This document shows positions 47,589-56,823 of a stretch of 60,479 nt of DNA, one piece after another. The position numbers were made by a program, and so were the translations under genes. The notes beneath the pieces are model-generated. The model had not been told where the DNA came from. It did not search any database and saw only the letters and a program-made list of their open reading frames with translations. The stretch is from a virus, in the IMG/VR virus record IMGVR_UViG_3300036781_000392, positions 1 through 60,479 of that record; one strand, written 5' to 3'. Each line of letters starts with the position of its first letter. Within the stretch, counting starts at the first letter, position 1.

Positions 47589-48388
47589 CACGCCACCCCC
47601 GGCATCGACAGGCCGATCAGCTCCAGCGCCCGCCGCGGGATCGCAAAGCCAGGGCCAGGCATGTAGTCGTCCGTCCCGCCCATCTGCACGCCCATCGCGC
47701 CCCGCCTGGTCTCCCAGAGGTGCTGAAGGATGATGAGCCCCGCGAGGCGATAGTCGGCCGGGATGACGACCCGGCCCGCCTGGTAGGTGAAGTCCACGTC
47801 GCCCGAGAGCCGCTCTCCGGACGCGACCCTCAACAGGCCCGTGTCGGCGTCGAACTGCATGTTCGCCGGGTCCCATGTCCTCGAACCATCCACGGCCGAC
47901 ACCGACGTGAGGGACAGCACCGGCACCTTGCGAAGGAGAACCTCGGTGGCCCGGCCGATCCGATGCTGCTCAACGACGGTGCGTCGCACCACAACCTGGC
48001 CGAGCGCCCGCTCCACCGCGCCCGTCGCCGCAGCGATGAAGCCACGCAACGCGTCGTCGTCCGCGGTCTCCGACGGGCCCATGCCCAACTGGGTGCGGGC
48101 ATACGCGAGCGACACGATGCCGACAGGCATCTCGGGTTGTACGTCAAAAACATCCGCATACGAGGTGGTCGGCCCGCTGGTGACGAGCCGCCACACGTGC
48201 CGGCCAGCTTGAACGGTCACGTAGTCGACGCGGACCTGCCCGACCACCGTCGGCGTCGGCACGGCGGGACTGACCGTCGAACCGTCCGGCAGAATGATTG
48301 TGAGGTCGACCGAGCCCGGGTTCGTGGGGGTGCCTGACGCATCGGCGACGTCCACAGCCACCTGGTACACGGCTCCGAGGTCAATCAC
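47588..48388 (-). CDS. gp6-like head-tail connector with N-terminal extra domain
   Basis: 266 aa from GTG behind GGGGGAG. N-terminal beta domain (about 1-85), then the connector domain (YARTQLGMGPSETADDDALR, then FIAAATGAVERALGQ). Typical Streptomyces phage neck protein. Overlaps the repeat-rich gene upstream (GTGA). Confidence 0.75.
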   Translation of the reverse strand: MIDLGAVYQVAVDVADASGTPTNPGSVDLTIILPDGSTVSPAVPTPTVVGQVRVDYVTVQAGRHVWRLVTSGPTTSYADVFDVQPEMPVGIVSLAYARTQLGMGPSETADDDALRGFIAAATGAVERALGQVVVRRTVVEQHRIGRATEVLLRKVPVLSLTSVSAVDGSRTWDPANMQFDADTGLLRVASGERLSGDVDFTYQAGRVVIPADYRLAGLIILQHLWETRRGAMGVQMGGTDDYMPGPGFAIPRRALELIGLSMPGVA

Positions 48389-49917
48389 TGGGCTCCCCCT
48401 TTGGCCGTCGGTACAGCTGACTTTCCGCGCTGCGCCCGAGGCCCGGCCGGCTGACCGCGGCGGGCCAGCGGCCCGGCTCCTGCAGCTCCTCGAGCTGTGC
48501 CGCGCACTACCGTGCCGTCGACCAGCCCGGACGCCTGAAGTCCCACGGTGATGACCGTGCTCCCACCAGACGTGGACCCGATCAGCCCGGACGCCGTGAG
48601 GGCCGCCGTCCCGCCGAGTCCCACATCGACACGTCGGCCGGCCGACCCCGCTGCCGCAAGAGCTGCAGTGGCGGCGAGTACCGCACTGCCGCTTCCGCCA
48701 CTGGCCACGGTGCCGTCGGCGATCAGCGATGCTGCCACCTCGAGGCCCGCCGCCCCGACCGCCCCTCGAAGGCCGCCCGCGGTCATCCCGGCTGTGGTGG
48801 CCAGCGCCGCGTCGCCTGCGGTTGCCCGCAAGCCCGACGCCGACAAGGCGGCCGCCGCTGCCAGAGCGGAAGAGCTCGCGGCGGCCCGTACACCATCCGC
48901 GGAAAGGTCCGCCGTCGCCGTGAGGGACGAGCCTCCCGCCGTACCGCGAAGACCTGAGGCAGACAGGTCCGCCGTCGCCGTGAGAGCAGTTGAGCCCGCC
49001 GTACCGCGAAGACCAGCCGCAGACAGGCCCGCGGCTGATGCGAGGGACGAGTCTCCTGCGGTGCCGTGCGAACCGGACGCCGACAGCGTGGCGGTCGATG
49101 CGAGAGCAGTCGAACTCGTCGTACCGCGAAAGCCCGAGGCGGACAGGTCTGCGGTCGTTGCCAGCGACGAGTCGCCCGCGACACCGCGAGAGCCGGACAC
49201 CGAGAGACTCGCTGTCACCGCCAGAGACGATGCTCCTGCCGTACCGCGAAGGCCTGAGGACGACAGGGTCCCGGTACCCGAGAGCGCAGCATCGCCCGTG
49301 GCGCCGCCGCTGGACGCCGGGGCCAGCGCGACGAGGGCGGCCCCCCAAATCTGGCTCGGGCTGAACGTCCCGGAGGCCGCCGACTCGCTGCCGCCCGCGG
49401 TCGAGATTTTGTACGCCATCGACCAGGGCGCGACGTCCGCGACCTCCGTGAACCCGCTCGGCGGGGTGTGCGTGATCCCGGATGAGGAGGCGATCGTGTT
49501 GACGTGCCACGCCAGCGCCGCCCCTGTCACCGTGGTGACCGTGAGCGTAGACACGGGAGCGGCGGTGCCCGTCAGCGACTGGAACGGAACCAGCGACAAA
49601 TCCAGGGCCGGATCAACGCCGGAGAAGAACTCCGCCGCCAGAGCCGACCAGCGGGTCCCGGTCCACGAATACGCGAACGCGGTCTCCGTGGTAACCCGCT
49701 GCAGGTAGACGAGCGTCTGACTTGTCGCCGTCGCGATCGTGCCACGCAATACGGCACCACTCGGCGGGGTCACCGCGGGGAAGCTCGCCGACGGCTCCCA
49801 CCGGGCGAGGAAGAACACGCCGACATCGCCCGCTGTGACGCCAGCCGGTTTCGACACCGACCTCGACGTGAGGAGCTGATCCGCACCCGTATTGACCTGC
49901 GCGACGTAGGACGTCAC
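48385..49917 (-). CDS. Repeat-rich surface/fibre protein
   Basis: 510 aa. Residues 1-205 form a beta-rich domain (VNTGADQLLTSRSV, LALAPASSGG at its end). Residues about 205-465 are some 12-13 copies of a 20-residue repeat of the form GDxSLxxTAxLSASGLRGTA, encoded by 60-bp repeats. A basic tail follows. It lies among head-connector genes, which suggests a capsid or neck fibre that can gain or lose repeats. Ligand unknown. Confidence 0.7.
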   Translation of the reverse strand: MTSYVAQVNTGADQLLTSRSVSKPAGVTAGDVGVFFLARWEPSASFPAVTPPSGAVLRGTIATATSQTLVYLQRVTTETAFAYSWTGTRWSALAAEFFSGVDPALDLSLVPFQSLTGTAAPVSTLTVTTVTGAALAWHVNTIASSSGITHTPPSGFTEVADVAPWSMAYKISTAGGSESAASGTFSPSQIWGAALVALAPASSGGATGDAALSGTGTLSSSGLRGTAGASSLAVTASLSVSGSRGVAGDSSLATTADLSASGFRGTTSSTALASTATLSASGSHGTAGDSSLASAAGLSAAGLRGTAGSTALTATADLSASGLRGTAGGSSLTATADLSADGVRAAASSSALAAAAALSASGLRATAGDAALATTAGMTAGGLRGAVGAAGLEVAASLIADGTVASGGSGSAVLAATAALAAAGSAGRRVDVGLGGTAALTASGLIGSTSGGSTVITVGLQASGLVDGTVVRGTARGAAGAGPLARRGQPAGPRAQRGKSAVPTAKGGAQ

Positions 49918-49940
49918 GACGACCGCCTCCGATCAGGCCG

Positions 49941-50339
49941 TCACACAGCCTGCGGCGAGAGACTGACACCCAGAGTCTTCAGCGTGAAAAAGTCTCCACT
50001 CGACCAGTCCTTCGATGGGGACAAGGTGACAGAGAACATGAAGGTGCCGCCCGTGGCGGCCGTCCACAGCGAGACGGCCGTCAGCTCCTCGCTGGTGCCG
50101 CCGTTCGTCCACGGTCCGACGTCGCCCGACAGGGCCAGCGCGGAACCGCCGGAGGATGCGTCGTGCGTGGCCGCGATACGAGTCGTAGACCCGGCGGAGA
50201 CTGCAGTTGTCCCGGCCGCGCCCGGGTTCGCGGTGTGCAGCTGCACATAGGCGGCAGCGATCGGCCCGAAGGCGGCCCCGGCCGGGCGCAGCGTGTTCAG
50301 CCAGTTGCTGACCAGTGTCGAACTCAGGCCCTCAGCCAT
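49941..50339 (-). CDS. Structural protein, head-side
   Basis: 132 aa. YVQLHTANPGAAGTTAVSAG and SAGSTTRIAATHDAS match a family of small beta proteins found in tail or head decorations of actinophages. ATG 50339, overlapping the 37-residue gene. Confidence 0.6.
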   Translation of the reverse strand: MAEGLSSTLVSNWLNTLRPAGAAFGPIAAAYVQLHTANPGAAGTTAVSAGSTTRIAATHDASSGGSALALSGDVGPWTNGGTSEELTAVSLWTAATGGTFMFSVTLSPSKDWSSGDFFTLKTLGVSLSPQAV

Positions 50340-50445
50340 CAACCACCACGTCCTCCCCCTCGGGGGTGTCGCTCTCCTGCTGCTCGGCCGCTGGGGTGAC
50401 CTCGCCAGAGGCCTCCAGCGTGAGTACGAACACGAGCTCGTCCAC
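50332..50445 (-). CDS. 37-residue acidic peptide gene
   Basis: GTG overlaps the upstream TAG (TAGTG) and the end overlaps the next start. Sequence VDELVFVLTLEASGEVTPAA then acidic. Tight coupling supports translation. Function unknown. Confidence 0.45.
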   Translation of the reverse strand: MDELVFVLTLEASGEVTPAAEQQESDTPEGEDVVVDG

Positions 50446-50756
50446 TACTTGTCCTCGCCGGGCTTGGCCGGGGTGCGCTTCGCCGCGGCCTTCTTCGCGG
50501 CAGTCGGCTTCACTTCCGGGCTCGCGGGCTGCGGCTTCTGCTCGACCGCGGCCTCCGGCATCGGGTCGGCGGCAGCCGCCTCCGGAGCCGAGCCCGCCTT
50601 CTCGGTCTCCAGGTCGGCAACGTCGAAGCCGTGCCGAGCCTTCAGCACGCGAGCGACCTGTTCCGCTCGTTCGTCAAGACCGGCCTTGCGGTAGGTCCGG
50701 TAGGTAGCAACGCGCGACCTCAGGTACGCGTCGGGAATGTCTCGTATCTTAGCCAC
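50445..50756 (-). CDS. Hypothetical head-region protein
   Basis: 103 aa from GTG with GGGAGG. Helical N-terminal 45 residues (RKAGLDERAEQVARVLKARH), then disordered Ala/Pro/Lys tail. Between capsid and connector genes. Possibly a head accessory. Confidence 0.55.
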   Translation of the reverse strand: MAKIRDIPDAYLRSRVATYRTYRKAGLDERAEQVARVLKARHGFDVADLETEKAGSAPEAAAADPMPEAAVEQKPQPASPEVKPTAAKKAAAKRTPAKPGEDK

Positions 50757-50773
50757 TAGTTAATGCCTCCCGG

Positions 50774-51430
50774 CTAGTCGGAGGCGGTGGCCTCCAGATA
50801 TGCGGCTGCTCGCCGCAAAACCGACGTGCGGTCATAGAACGAACCTAAGCCGGTGTTGCAAGTGCCGCATAGCAGCCCTCGAACCTTGCCCGACCGATGG
50901 CAGTGATCCACATGCCAGAAACCGTGGCTCGTTTTCGGATTCGATGTGCCGCATATGGCGCACACCTCTCCCTGCTTCGCCAGAAGCGCTTCGTAGTCGT
51001 CGACTGTGATCCTGTACTTACTCCACAGCCTGTACGCGCGCCGCCGTTCAGGGGTGAGGTTGCGTCCGCGATACCGCCCTGCACAGGTTCCACTGCAGAA
51101 GCGAGCATCCTTGCGCATGTGCGTGATGTCGGTCTTACAGAAGTCACAACTGCGCGCCTCTCGCGGATTGTCACGCCAGTAGCGTGCTCGCATCTTGCAG
51201 TTGCTCGAACAGAACCGCTGCGCGAGGCTTCGCTGTTTTGGCGTGTACTCCTTGGCGCACCATTCGCAGGCGCGTGGATCATCGCTGCCTTTGGGCTTGT
51301 ATCGATCCCGGTGCCATCTCCGATAGCAGTCGATACACCAGGGATTGAGACCGTCCGAGGCGGACTTCCGTTTATAGAAGCCCGCCTCGGGCTTCGTCTC
51401 GCCACATCGATTGCATCGCTTCTGGCTCAT
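50774..51430 (-). CDS. Endonuclease VII-like HNH nuclease
   Basis: 218 aa. C-terminal endonuclease VII domain: YRITVDDYEALLAKQGEVCA, CxxC, then HVDHCHRSGKVRGLLCGTC and NTGLGSF. The N-terminal 110 residues carry four CxxC-type zinc sites (CNRCGETKP, CEWC, CSSNC, CDFC). T4 endo VII resolves branched DNA, but free-standing versions inserted between head genes behave like homing enzymes. It breaks the capsid-to-connector gene order here. Confidence 0.85.
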   Translation of the reverse strand: MSQKRCNRCGETKPEAGFYKRKSASDGLNPWCIDCYRRWHRDRYKPKGSDDPRACEWCAKEYTPKQRSLAQRFCSSNCKMRARYWRDNPREARSCDFCKTDITHMRKDARFCSGTCAGRYRGRNLTPERRRAYRLWSKYRITVDDYEALLAKQGEVCAICGTSNPKTSHGFWHVDHCHRSGKVRGLLCGTCNTGLGSFYDRTSVLRRAAAYLEATASD

Positions 51431-51466
51431 ACCTCATTCTACTGGAAATGAGGTGATGATTAGAGA

Positions 51467-52861
51467 TCAAAAGCTAGGCGAAGCCAGGCCGGACCCGCCG
51501 ATTTCGACGATGCTCTTCGGATAACGGGCCGCGGTAAAGGCCAAGTAGCCGTAGACCTGGAGGCGCACCGTGAGGTTGCCGGAGCCGACCTCGGGGAGCA
51601 CGCGCGAGCGAATCCCCGACTCGTACAGCAGGGCGTCCGACGCACGCAGGACGTGAATGACGTCCTCGTCGGTGTCGTCGCCGAGAGTCGTCGGGAGCGA
51701 CGGGTCGGTGATGACCGGCAGGCCGTGCATCTGACCGACGACCTGCTCCGAGGCGACTGCGCCGAGCGTCGCGATGACGTTCTGCGGGTTCCCGGCGGAC
51801 GGGACGACGAGCGGCCGGCCGGTGCTGTCGGACGCGGCCAGAAGGTAGGCCCACCTGCGCGGGTGCATGACGATCGCAGTCGGCGCCATGAACCGCAGCG
51901 TGTGCACGCGCTGCACCGCGTCGGCGACCTTCGAGTACAGCTTCGCCACGGTCGGGCTCGCGTCGTCGTAGGTGACGGTCTCGATGCCCGACGTCCCACG
52001 GATGCCGGTCACCTGACCGTTCGTGCCGGTGCCGGAGATGACCTGCACGTCGACCTTCGTGGCGTAGTCCGCGACCAGGTCACGGAAGATGACCTCATCG
52101 AAGGAGACCGGCGACTGGTCGAGGAGCTGGATAGCCACGTCCTGCTGGCCCGCGATCGTGCGCACCGGGGCGTTGATGAACGTGTCCGTCAGGTCGGTCT
52201 CCTGCACGGCCGCATTGTCCGCGGTCTGCGCCGAGGTGGCCGTGCCGGTGGCGATCTTCGGGATGTTGATGCTGTCCGTGCCACCCGGGAGCGGCTGCCC
52301 GTTGACGAGGTTCGCGTAGGCCCGACCGGGCCTCGCCAGCTCGATGAACTGGGACATGAGCCACAGCGGCGGGATGGCGTACCCGCCGGTGCCGTCCGTG
52401 CGGTTCAGGTCCCGGTACTCCGGGTCCGACGCGACGTCCTGGGCGTGCCGCATCAGGCGGTCGCGGGCGCTGCCGTCGGCGTCCATGTTGAGCTGGAGGC
52501 GCGCGAGGTCCTGGAGGTACGAGCGGCCGTTGCCGCGGTCGTAGGTGCGGGCCTCGGAGACGGAATCGACACGGGCGCGGGCCCGCTTCACCGCAAGGGC
52601 GCCCGCCGTGACGGTGCGCTCCCGCTCGGACTCCTCCGACAGCTCGGAGATGCGCTCGTCGAGACCGCGGAGCTCCTCGTCCTTCGACTTGACCTGCGCG
52701 GTCAGCTCGCGGAACTCGGAGTCCTCCTCGGCCAGAAGGTCCTCACGGGCCTCCTCCTCGGCAAGGTCGGTGATGGCCTTGCGCTGCGCGACGATCTGCT
52801 CGCGCTCTCCAGCGGCCTTGTCACGCCTGGCCACCAGGCGCTTGAAACGCTCGTCAGACAT
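51467..52861 (-). CDS. HK97-type major capsid protein
   Basis: 464 aa. Residues 1-110 are charged coiled coil, the scaffold-like delta domain removed by the protease. The rest is the HK97 fold (GGYAIPPLWLMSQFIELA, MAPTAIVMHPRRWAYLLAA, GLPVITDPSLPTTLG). Good GAGGAG site. Downstream of portal and protease as usual. Confidence 0.95.
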   Translation of the reverse strand: MSDERFKRLVARRDKAAGEREQIVAQRKAITDLAEEEAREDLLAEEDSEFRELTAQVKSKDEELRGLDERISELSEESERERTVTAGALAVKRARARVDSVSEARTYDRGNGRSYLQDLARLQLNMDADGSARDRLMRHAQDVASDPEYRDLNRTDGTGGYAIPPLWLMSQFIELARPGRAYANLVNGQPLPGGTDSINIPKIATGTATSAQTADNAAVQETDLTDTFINAPVRTIAGQQDVAIQLLDQSPVSFDEVIFRDLVADYATKVDVQVISGTGTNGQVTGIRGTSGIETVTYDDASPTVAKLYSKVADAVQRVHTLRFMAPTAIVMHPRRWAYLLAASDSTGRPLVVPSAGNPQNVIATLGAVASEQVVGQMHGLPVITDPSLPTTLGDDTDEDVIHVLRASDALLYESGIRSRVLPEVGSGNLTVRLQVYGYLAFTAARYPKSIVEIGGSGLASPSF

Positions 52862-52897
52862 GACGAAGCTCCTCAGGTTGAGTTGGGTGAACGACGG

Positions 52898-52970
52898 CCA
52901 GTGCCAGGCCGGTTGAAGCCGTCGTCAGCCAGTGCCAGGCGCACGACAGCGACCGCGATCAGTGCCAGAC
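52898..52970. repeat. Three CAGTGCCAG(G/A)C repeats upstream of the capsid gene
   Basis: CCAGTGCCAGGC at 52898-52909 and 52929-52940, and TCAGTGCCAGAC at 52959-52970, spaced 31 and 30 bp. They fill the untranslated gap between protease and capsid genes. Even spacing of about three helical turns suggests protein binding. Confidence 0.55.
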
Positions 52971-52995
52971 CGCGGTTGAGTGAGTGGAGACGCCG

Positions 52996-54039
52996 TCAGT
53001 CGGCGTCGGTGAGGTGGCGGCGCAGATGCCGCTCGACGGCGGCGCGCTCCTCCTCGGGGATGTCCGACTGCGGCAGCCGGGACAGGGCGTAACGGACCGC
53101 GCCGACATTCGCGGGTGCCCCGATGCGGCCCTCGTGGTGGGCGAAGCGGTACGACGCTTTGTCCTCCGGGTCCCCAGTTGGGTCAACCCAGGCGTGCATG
53201 TAGCGCAACGCGACCTGGTCGGCGGGCGCGGCCTCGATGGCGGCACGCCGGTCCATCTGGCCCTCGGTGACGCCGGTCGAGTGCGCGGGGATCGCGGCAG
53301 GCAGCCGGAGCAGCTTGAAGTCGTCCTCCATCGCCCGCGCTTCCGCGACCGACAGCCGCACACGCGGCCTCGCTCCGGACGCCGATCGGTGGAGAGTCAG
53401 GAGGTTGTCCCGCGCCTGCGTGAGGCGCTGGAGGGCATCCGTCCCGCCCGAGCGCACCTCCGACAGCGCCTCCTCGGGGTCCCAGGTCGCGAGAACCTCC
53501 AGGGCGTCCGTGGCGCTGTTCAGCTGGACGCTCGTGGCCGGGTTGGCGCCGAAATTCACGACACTGACGTCGCCCTTGTGGAGACTGACCTCCATGAGCC
53601 GGCGCTGCGTGTAGTCGTCGCTCCACTCGTCCTGCTTGACGCGGAAAGCGAAGGACATCTCGTCCATGTCGCCGCGGTCCATCTTCGGAGCGAGGCGCTG
53701 CACGTCCGGATCGGACGGGTCGAGACCGGCCTCGACGTGCAGGCCGGTCGAGTCGGTGGCCAGCTTGAGCGTGCCGGACTTGGTACGCGCGAGCGGCATC
53801 CCCGCGTGGTTGATCAAGAGGTGCAGATCGGGGCTGGCCGCGAGTGTCTGGTCGAAAGCTCGCGGATCCACAGTCTCCGTCCAGCCGACCGGGGGACCAC
53901 CGAGTACGTCATAGCCGTTGTTGAAGATGGACGCGTAGCCGGTCAGAGTCAGCTGGCCGCCCTGCGCGCGCAGTTCGAACTGGCCAGACGCGATACCGCG
54001 GCGCTCAGGGGAATCCCGAAGATCTCGCCGGTCAACCAT
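52996..54039 (-). CDS. Prohead protease (HK97/S78 family)
   Basis: 347 aa. LTLTGYASIFNNGYDVLGG, LLINHAGMPLART with the catalytic His, then MSFAFRV and a Ser-containing segment of the family. A C-terminal 150-residue helical extension is unlike the 200-aa minimal enzyme. Cuts the capsid delta domain during maturation. Overlaps the portal gene end. Confidence 0.9.
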   Translation of the reverse strand: MVDRRDLRDSPERRGIASGQFELRAQGGQLTLTGYASIFNNGYDVLGGPPVGWTETVDPRAFDQTLAASPDLHLLINHAGMPLARTKSGTLKLATDSTGLHVEAGLDPSDPDVQRLAPKMDRGDMDEMSFAFRVKQDEWSDDYTQRRLMEVSLHKGDVSVVNFGANPATSVQLNSATDALEVLATWDPEEALSEVRSGGTDALQRLTQARDNLLTLHRSASGARPRVRLSVAEARAMEDDFKLLRLPAAIPAHSTGVTEGQMDRRAAIEAAPADQVALRYMHAWVDPTGDPEDKASYRFAHHEGRIGAPANVGAVRYALSRLPQSDIPEEERAAVERHLRRHLTDAD

Positions 54040-55285
54040 GGTCCCTCCTCGGGGGCTTGATCAGATGCAGCCCGGAGTCAAGGTCACGGACCTGAGGCAC
54101 GGTGATCGCCGTACCCGCTTGGATCGGCAGCGGCGTGTAGTCCTCGCCGCCCGCGCCATCAGGCAGCGGCGGCATGTCTTCCTTCGCACGGATCTCATCG
54201 CGGTTCATGACGCCGATCAGGCGCGACCGCTCGTAGACCGTGTAACGCGTCTCGATGTCCGTGCGGATCAGATGGTCCGCGTCGAACTTGATGTACTGCC
54301 CCCGCGGCAACAGGGCCGACAGGTGGGACTCGAACTTCGTGATCCACGGCAGCAGGCTCATCTGGATGAACTCGATCTGTCGCTGCTCAGGCGAGCTGTA
54401 CGTGTACGAGCCGCCCGTCTCGCCGCCGATCATCTCCGGCGGGATCCCGTAGATCGCCGCGATCTGCGTCGCCCCCAGGCGCATCGTGTCGACGAACTGG
54501 GCTTCCGCCAAGTTCACCGAGATCGGGCTGTACTCCCAGTCCTTGCCGTACACGATCGGCTCATGCGACCGGATCGACTGCACCAGGCGCCGCTTGATCG
54601 TCGTCGCCTCTGTCTGGTCCACCGTCTGCGTCGTGTTCCGGAAGTGCCCAGGAGGCTGCCCACCCGACTTGAACCAGTCGTCAGAGAACCTCTGCGCCGC
54701 CAGCCCCGTCGACACCGTCACCGCATAAGCGGCCAGCGGCGACAGACCCCACACACGGCCCGGATGCGTCATCCACGGGATGTGGACGATGTCCTCCGAC
54801 GGGATCTCCACCCCGCGGTACGACCACACAGGATCCGTCGGAGAGCCCCGCAGCCCAATCGGGAGCGAGTCCTCGACGAACACGTCCACCGGGTTCAGCC
54901 ACTCGATCGCCGTCGGGTACTCCAGGTAGTCCCGCTCCATGACGAGCCCCACGGCATTACCGCCGTACACCAGCGACGTCATCGCACGGAACAACCAGTC
55001 GTCGAGCGTGCCCTGGGCTCCAGGCTTCATGAACAGAGAACTGAGCGGCAGCGCCGACCGGGCATCACCCGACTTCCGGTATTGCCGGATCGGGAGACTC
55101 GACAGAGACGACGCCAGCAGCCGGCCCGCCGCGAACACAGGCGTCAGCCGCAGCGCGCCCTCGAGGCTCACCGCCGCCGGATCCGCCAACTCATCGATCG
55201 GCCACGACATCGCACCCGCGTCCAGGCGCCGCCGCTCCGGCTCACCAGCGCCCCGTCGCAGCATTCCGCGGAAGGGATTACGCAT
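54032..55285 (-). CDS. HK97-family portal protein
   Basis: 417 aa from ATG 55285 with GGGGAG. Family pattern throughout (LTPVFAAGRLLASSLSSLPI, GLSPLAAYAVTVSTGLAAQR, IYGIPPEMIGGE). Forms the dodecameric ring through which DNA enters the head. Confidence 0.95.
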   Translation of the reverse strand: MRNPFRGMLRRGAGEPERRRLDAGAMSWPIDELADPAAVSLEGALRLTPVFAAGRLLASSLSSLPIRQYRKSGDARSALPLSSLFMKPGAQGTLDDWLFRAMTSLVYGGNAVGLVMERDYLEYPTAIEWLNPVDVFVEDSLPIGLRGSPTDPVWSYRGVEIPSEDIVHIPWMTHPGRVWGLSPLAAYAVTVSTGLAAQRFSDDWFKSGGQPPGHFRNTTQTVDQTEATTIKRRLVQSIRSHEPIVYGKDWEYSPISVNLAEAQFVDTMRLGATQIAAIYGIPPEMIGGETGGSYTYSSPEQRQIEFIQMSLLPWITKFESHLSALLPRGQYIKFDADHLIRTDIETRYTVYERSRLIGVMNRDEIRAKEDMPPLPDGAGGEDYTPLPIQAGTAITVPQVRDLDSGLHLIKPPRRDHG

Positions 55286-55296
55286 CGCGTCTCCCC

Positions 55297-56823
55297 TCAA
55301 AAGATGCTCGACAACACGTCGTACTGCGAGCCCGCCAGCAGATGCGAGCGGGTCTCAAAGCTCCAGCGGGCCAAAGTCATCGCCACCAGCGGCGAGATGT
55401 CGCACTCGGCGCCCTTCACCGTCCACGCGATCGTGTCGCCCGTCGCCCGCGTCTTCGCCCCCGCCACCGCCGAGTCCAGATGCCGGTTCGGCACGTACCG
55501 GAACGACTCCTCGCGGACCGCCTCCAGCAGCTGCCCAGCCGCCGCCGCCATGTCCACCGGCCCCGTCACAGCCAAATCCCCGACGCCGGGCGCCTCGGGA
55601 TCCTCCGGCTTCACGAAGCCGGCCTTGTCGAGCTCCGTCTCCAAGAACGCGTGTGTGCCCCGGCCCATCGCGATCGCCACCGGCCCCAAGGCGTCCCGCA
55701 ACTCGAGCAGCCGCGGGACCAGCCACTTCGACCCCGGCCGGTAGTCAGCGAGCTGCACATGCCCCAACTCGTCACCGCGCAGCCCGTACACGCACACAGC
55801 GCCGTAGTCCCTCAACGGCGACAAGTCCACGCCGATCGCGACGCCGCCCGAACGCCGCGACTCCGCATCCGCCATCCCCGCCCACACCGCCGGATCGAGG
55901 ACCAAGCCGCCACGCGACATCTGCGGCCACATGCACAGCCGCTCCCGCGCGAAGCCAGCGTCGCCCATCGAGCGTCGCTCCCGAAGGATCGTCTCCTCGG
56001 TGAGCCTCATACCGAGGGCAGGGTTCGATGCCGCCCACAAGCGCCGGTCGTCCAGGTCCACCTGATCCAGGTGGTCGAGGTCGCCCTCGATGCCCCAATC
56101 ACGCCAGCCGAGACTGTCGTCGCCACCGGCGTCCGCGCGCTTCTTCAGGTTGAACATCACCTCGCCGGAGATGCCGTCAAGCGGCGGCGACGAGGTGTAG
56201 ATGATCTGCGGATTCGGGCGGGCCGCCAGCGCCGGCATCAGCGCTTCCTGCTGCAGCAGCGTGTACGCGAACGACTCGTCGATGATGATGAGGTCGCCGG
56301 AGAAGCCACGCCCCGAGCCCTTCGACCGGGCCACGAACTTCACCCGGGCGCCGGTGTCGAGCCGCTCGAAGCTCTCTTCCCCGTTGGTGTTACTGATCTT
56401 GATGAGGACGCCGCCGACATCCAGCAGGTTCTCGTTGTTCGGGTTGACCAGCTTGCCCAGCCTGCGCAGCAACGTCCGGAAGCGCCGGAACGCCTCCATG
56501 GCCGTCTTGTACTCGTGCGCCGACCACATGATGAGCTCTTCGCCGAGCAGCAAGAAGCCGGCCAGCACCCGAATCTCCAGCAGCGCACCCTTGCCGTTCT
56601 GCCGAGCCAGGATCTCCCCGTACTCGAAGCAGGCCCACTTCCCATCCTCGCGACAGGAGAGCAGCAGGTCGATCGCATCCGCCTGCCACGGATCCGGCGT
56701 CAGACCCGCCCGCTCGGCCAGCTCACACGCCTCCGGACCCAGCGTGTAAGCCGAGTGGGGAGCGAGCTCAACTCGAGGCCGCCTTGCGCCGCGCGGTGAT
56801 TCGCGCACTGAGGTCGGAGACAC
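55297..56823 (-). CDS. terL: Terminase large subunit
   Basis: 508 aa from GTG 56823 with GGAGG. Motor: ARQNGKGA (73-80) as Walker A, LIIIDESFA (178-186) as Walker B. Nuclease: GVDLSPLRDYGAV with D333. Packages phage DNA and makes the terminal cuts. Overlaps terS by 56 bp. Confidence 0.95.
   Translation of the reverse strand: MSPTSVRESPRGARRPRVELAPHSAYTLGPEACELAERAGLTPDPWQADAIDLLLSCREDGKWACFEYGEILARQNGKGALLEIRVLAGFLLLGEELIMWSAHEYKTAMEAFRRFRTLLRRLGKLVNPNNENLLDVGGVLIKISNTNGEESFERLDTGARVKFVARSKGSGRGFSGDLIIIDESFAYTLLQQEALMPALAARPNPQIIYTSSPPLDGISGEVMFNLKKRADAGGDDSLGWRDWGIEGDLDHLDQVDLDDRRLWAASNPALGMRLTEETILRERRSMGDAGFARERLCMWPQMSRGGLVLDPAVWAGMADAESRRSGGVAIGVDLSPLRDYGAVCVYGLRGDELGHVQLADYRPGSKWLVPRLLELRDALGPVAIAMGRGTHAFLETELDKAGFVKPEDPEAPGVGDLAVTGPVDMAAAAGQLLEAVREESFRYVPNRHLDSAVAGAKTRATGDTIAWTVKGAECDISPLVAMTLARWSFETRSHLLAGSQYDVLSSIF

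Noticed and set aside
48600-49300. CRISPR-like array
   Set aside because: The 60-bp units are imperfect, in frame and coding (20-residue repeats), with no unique spacers and no cas genes. No CRISPR array was seen in the window.
52898-52970. Sigma-54 promoters (TGGCAC words on the minus strand)
   Set aside because: The -12 element is missing and Streptomyces lacks sigma-54, so the repeats need another explanation.
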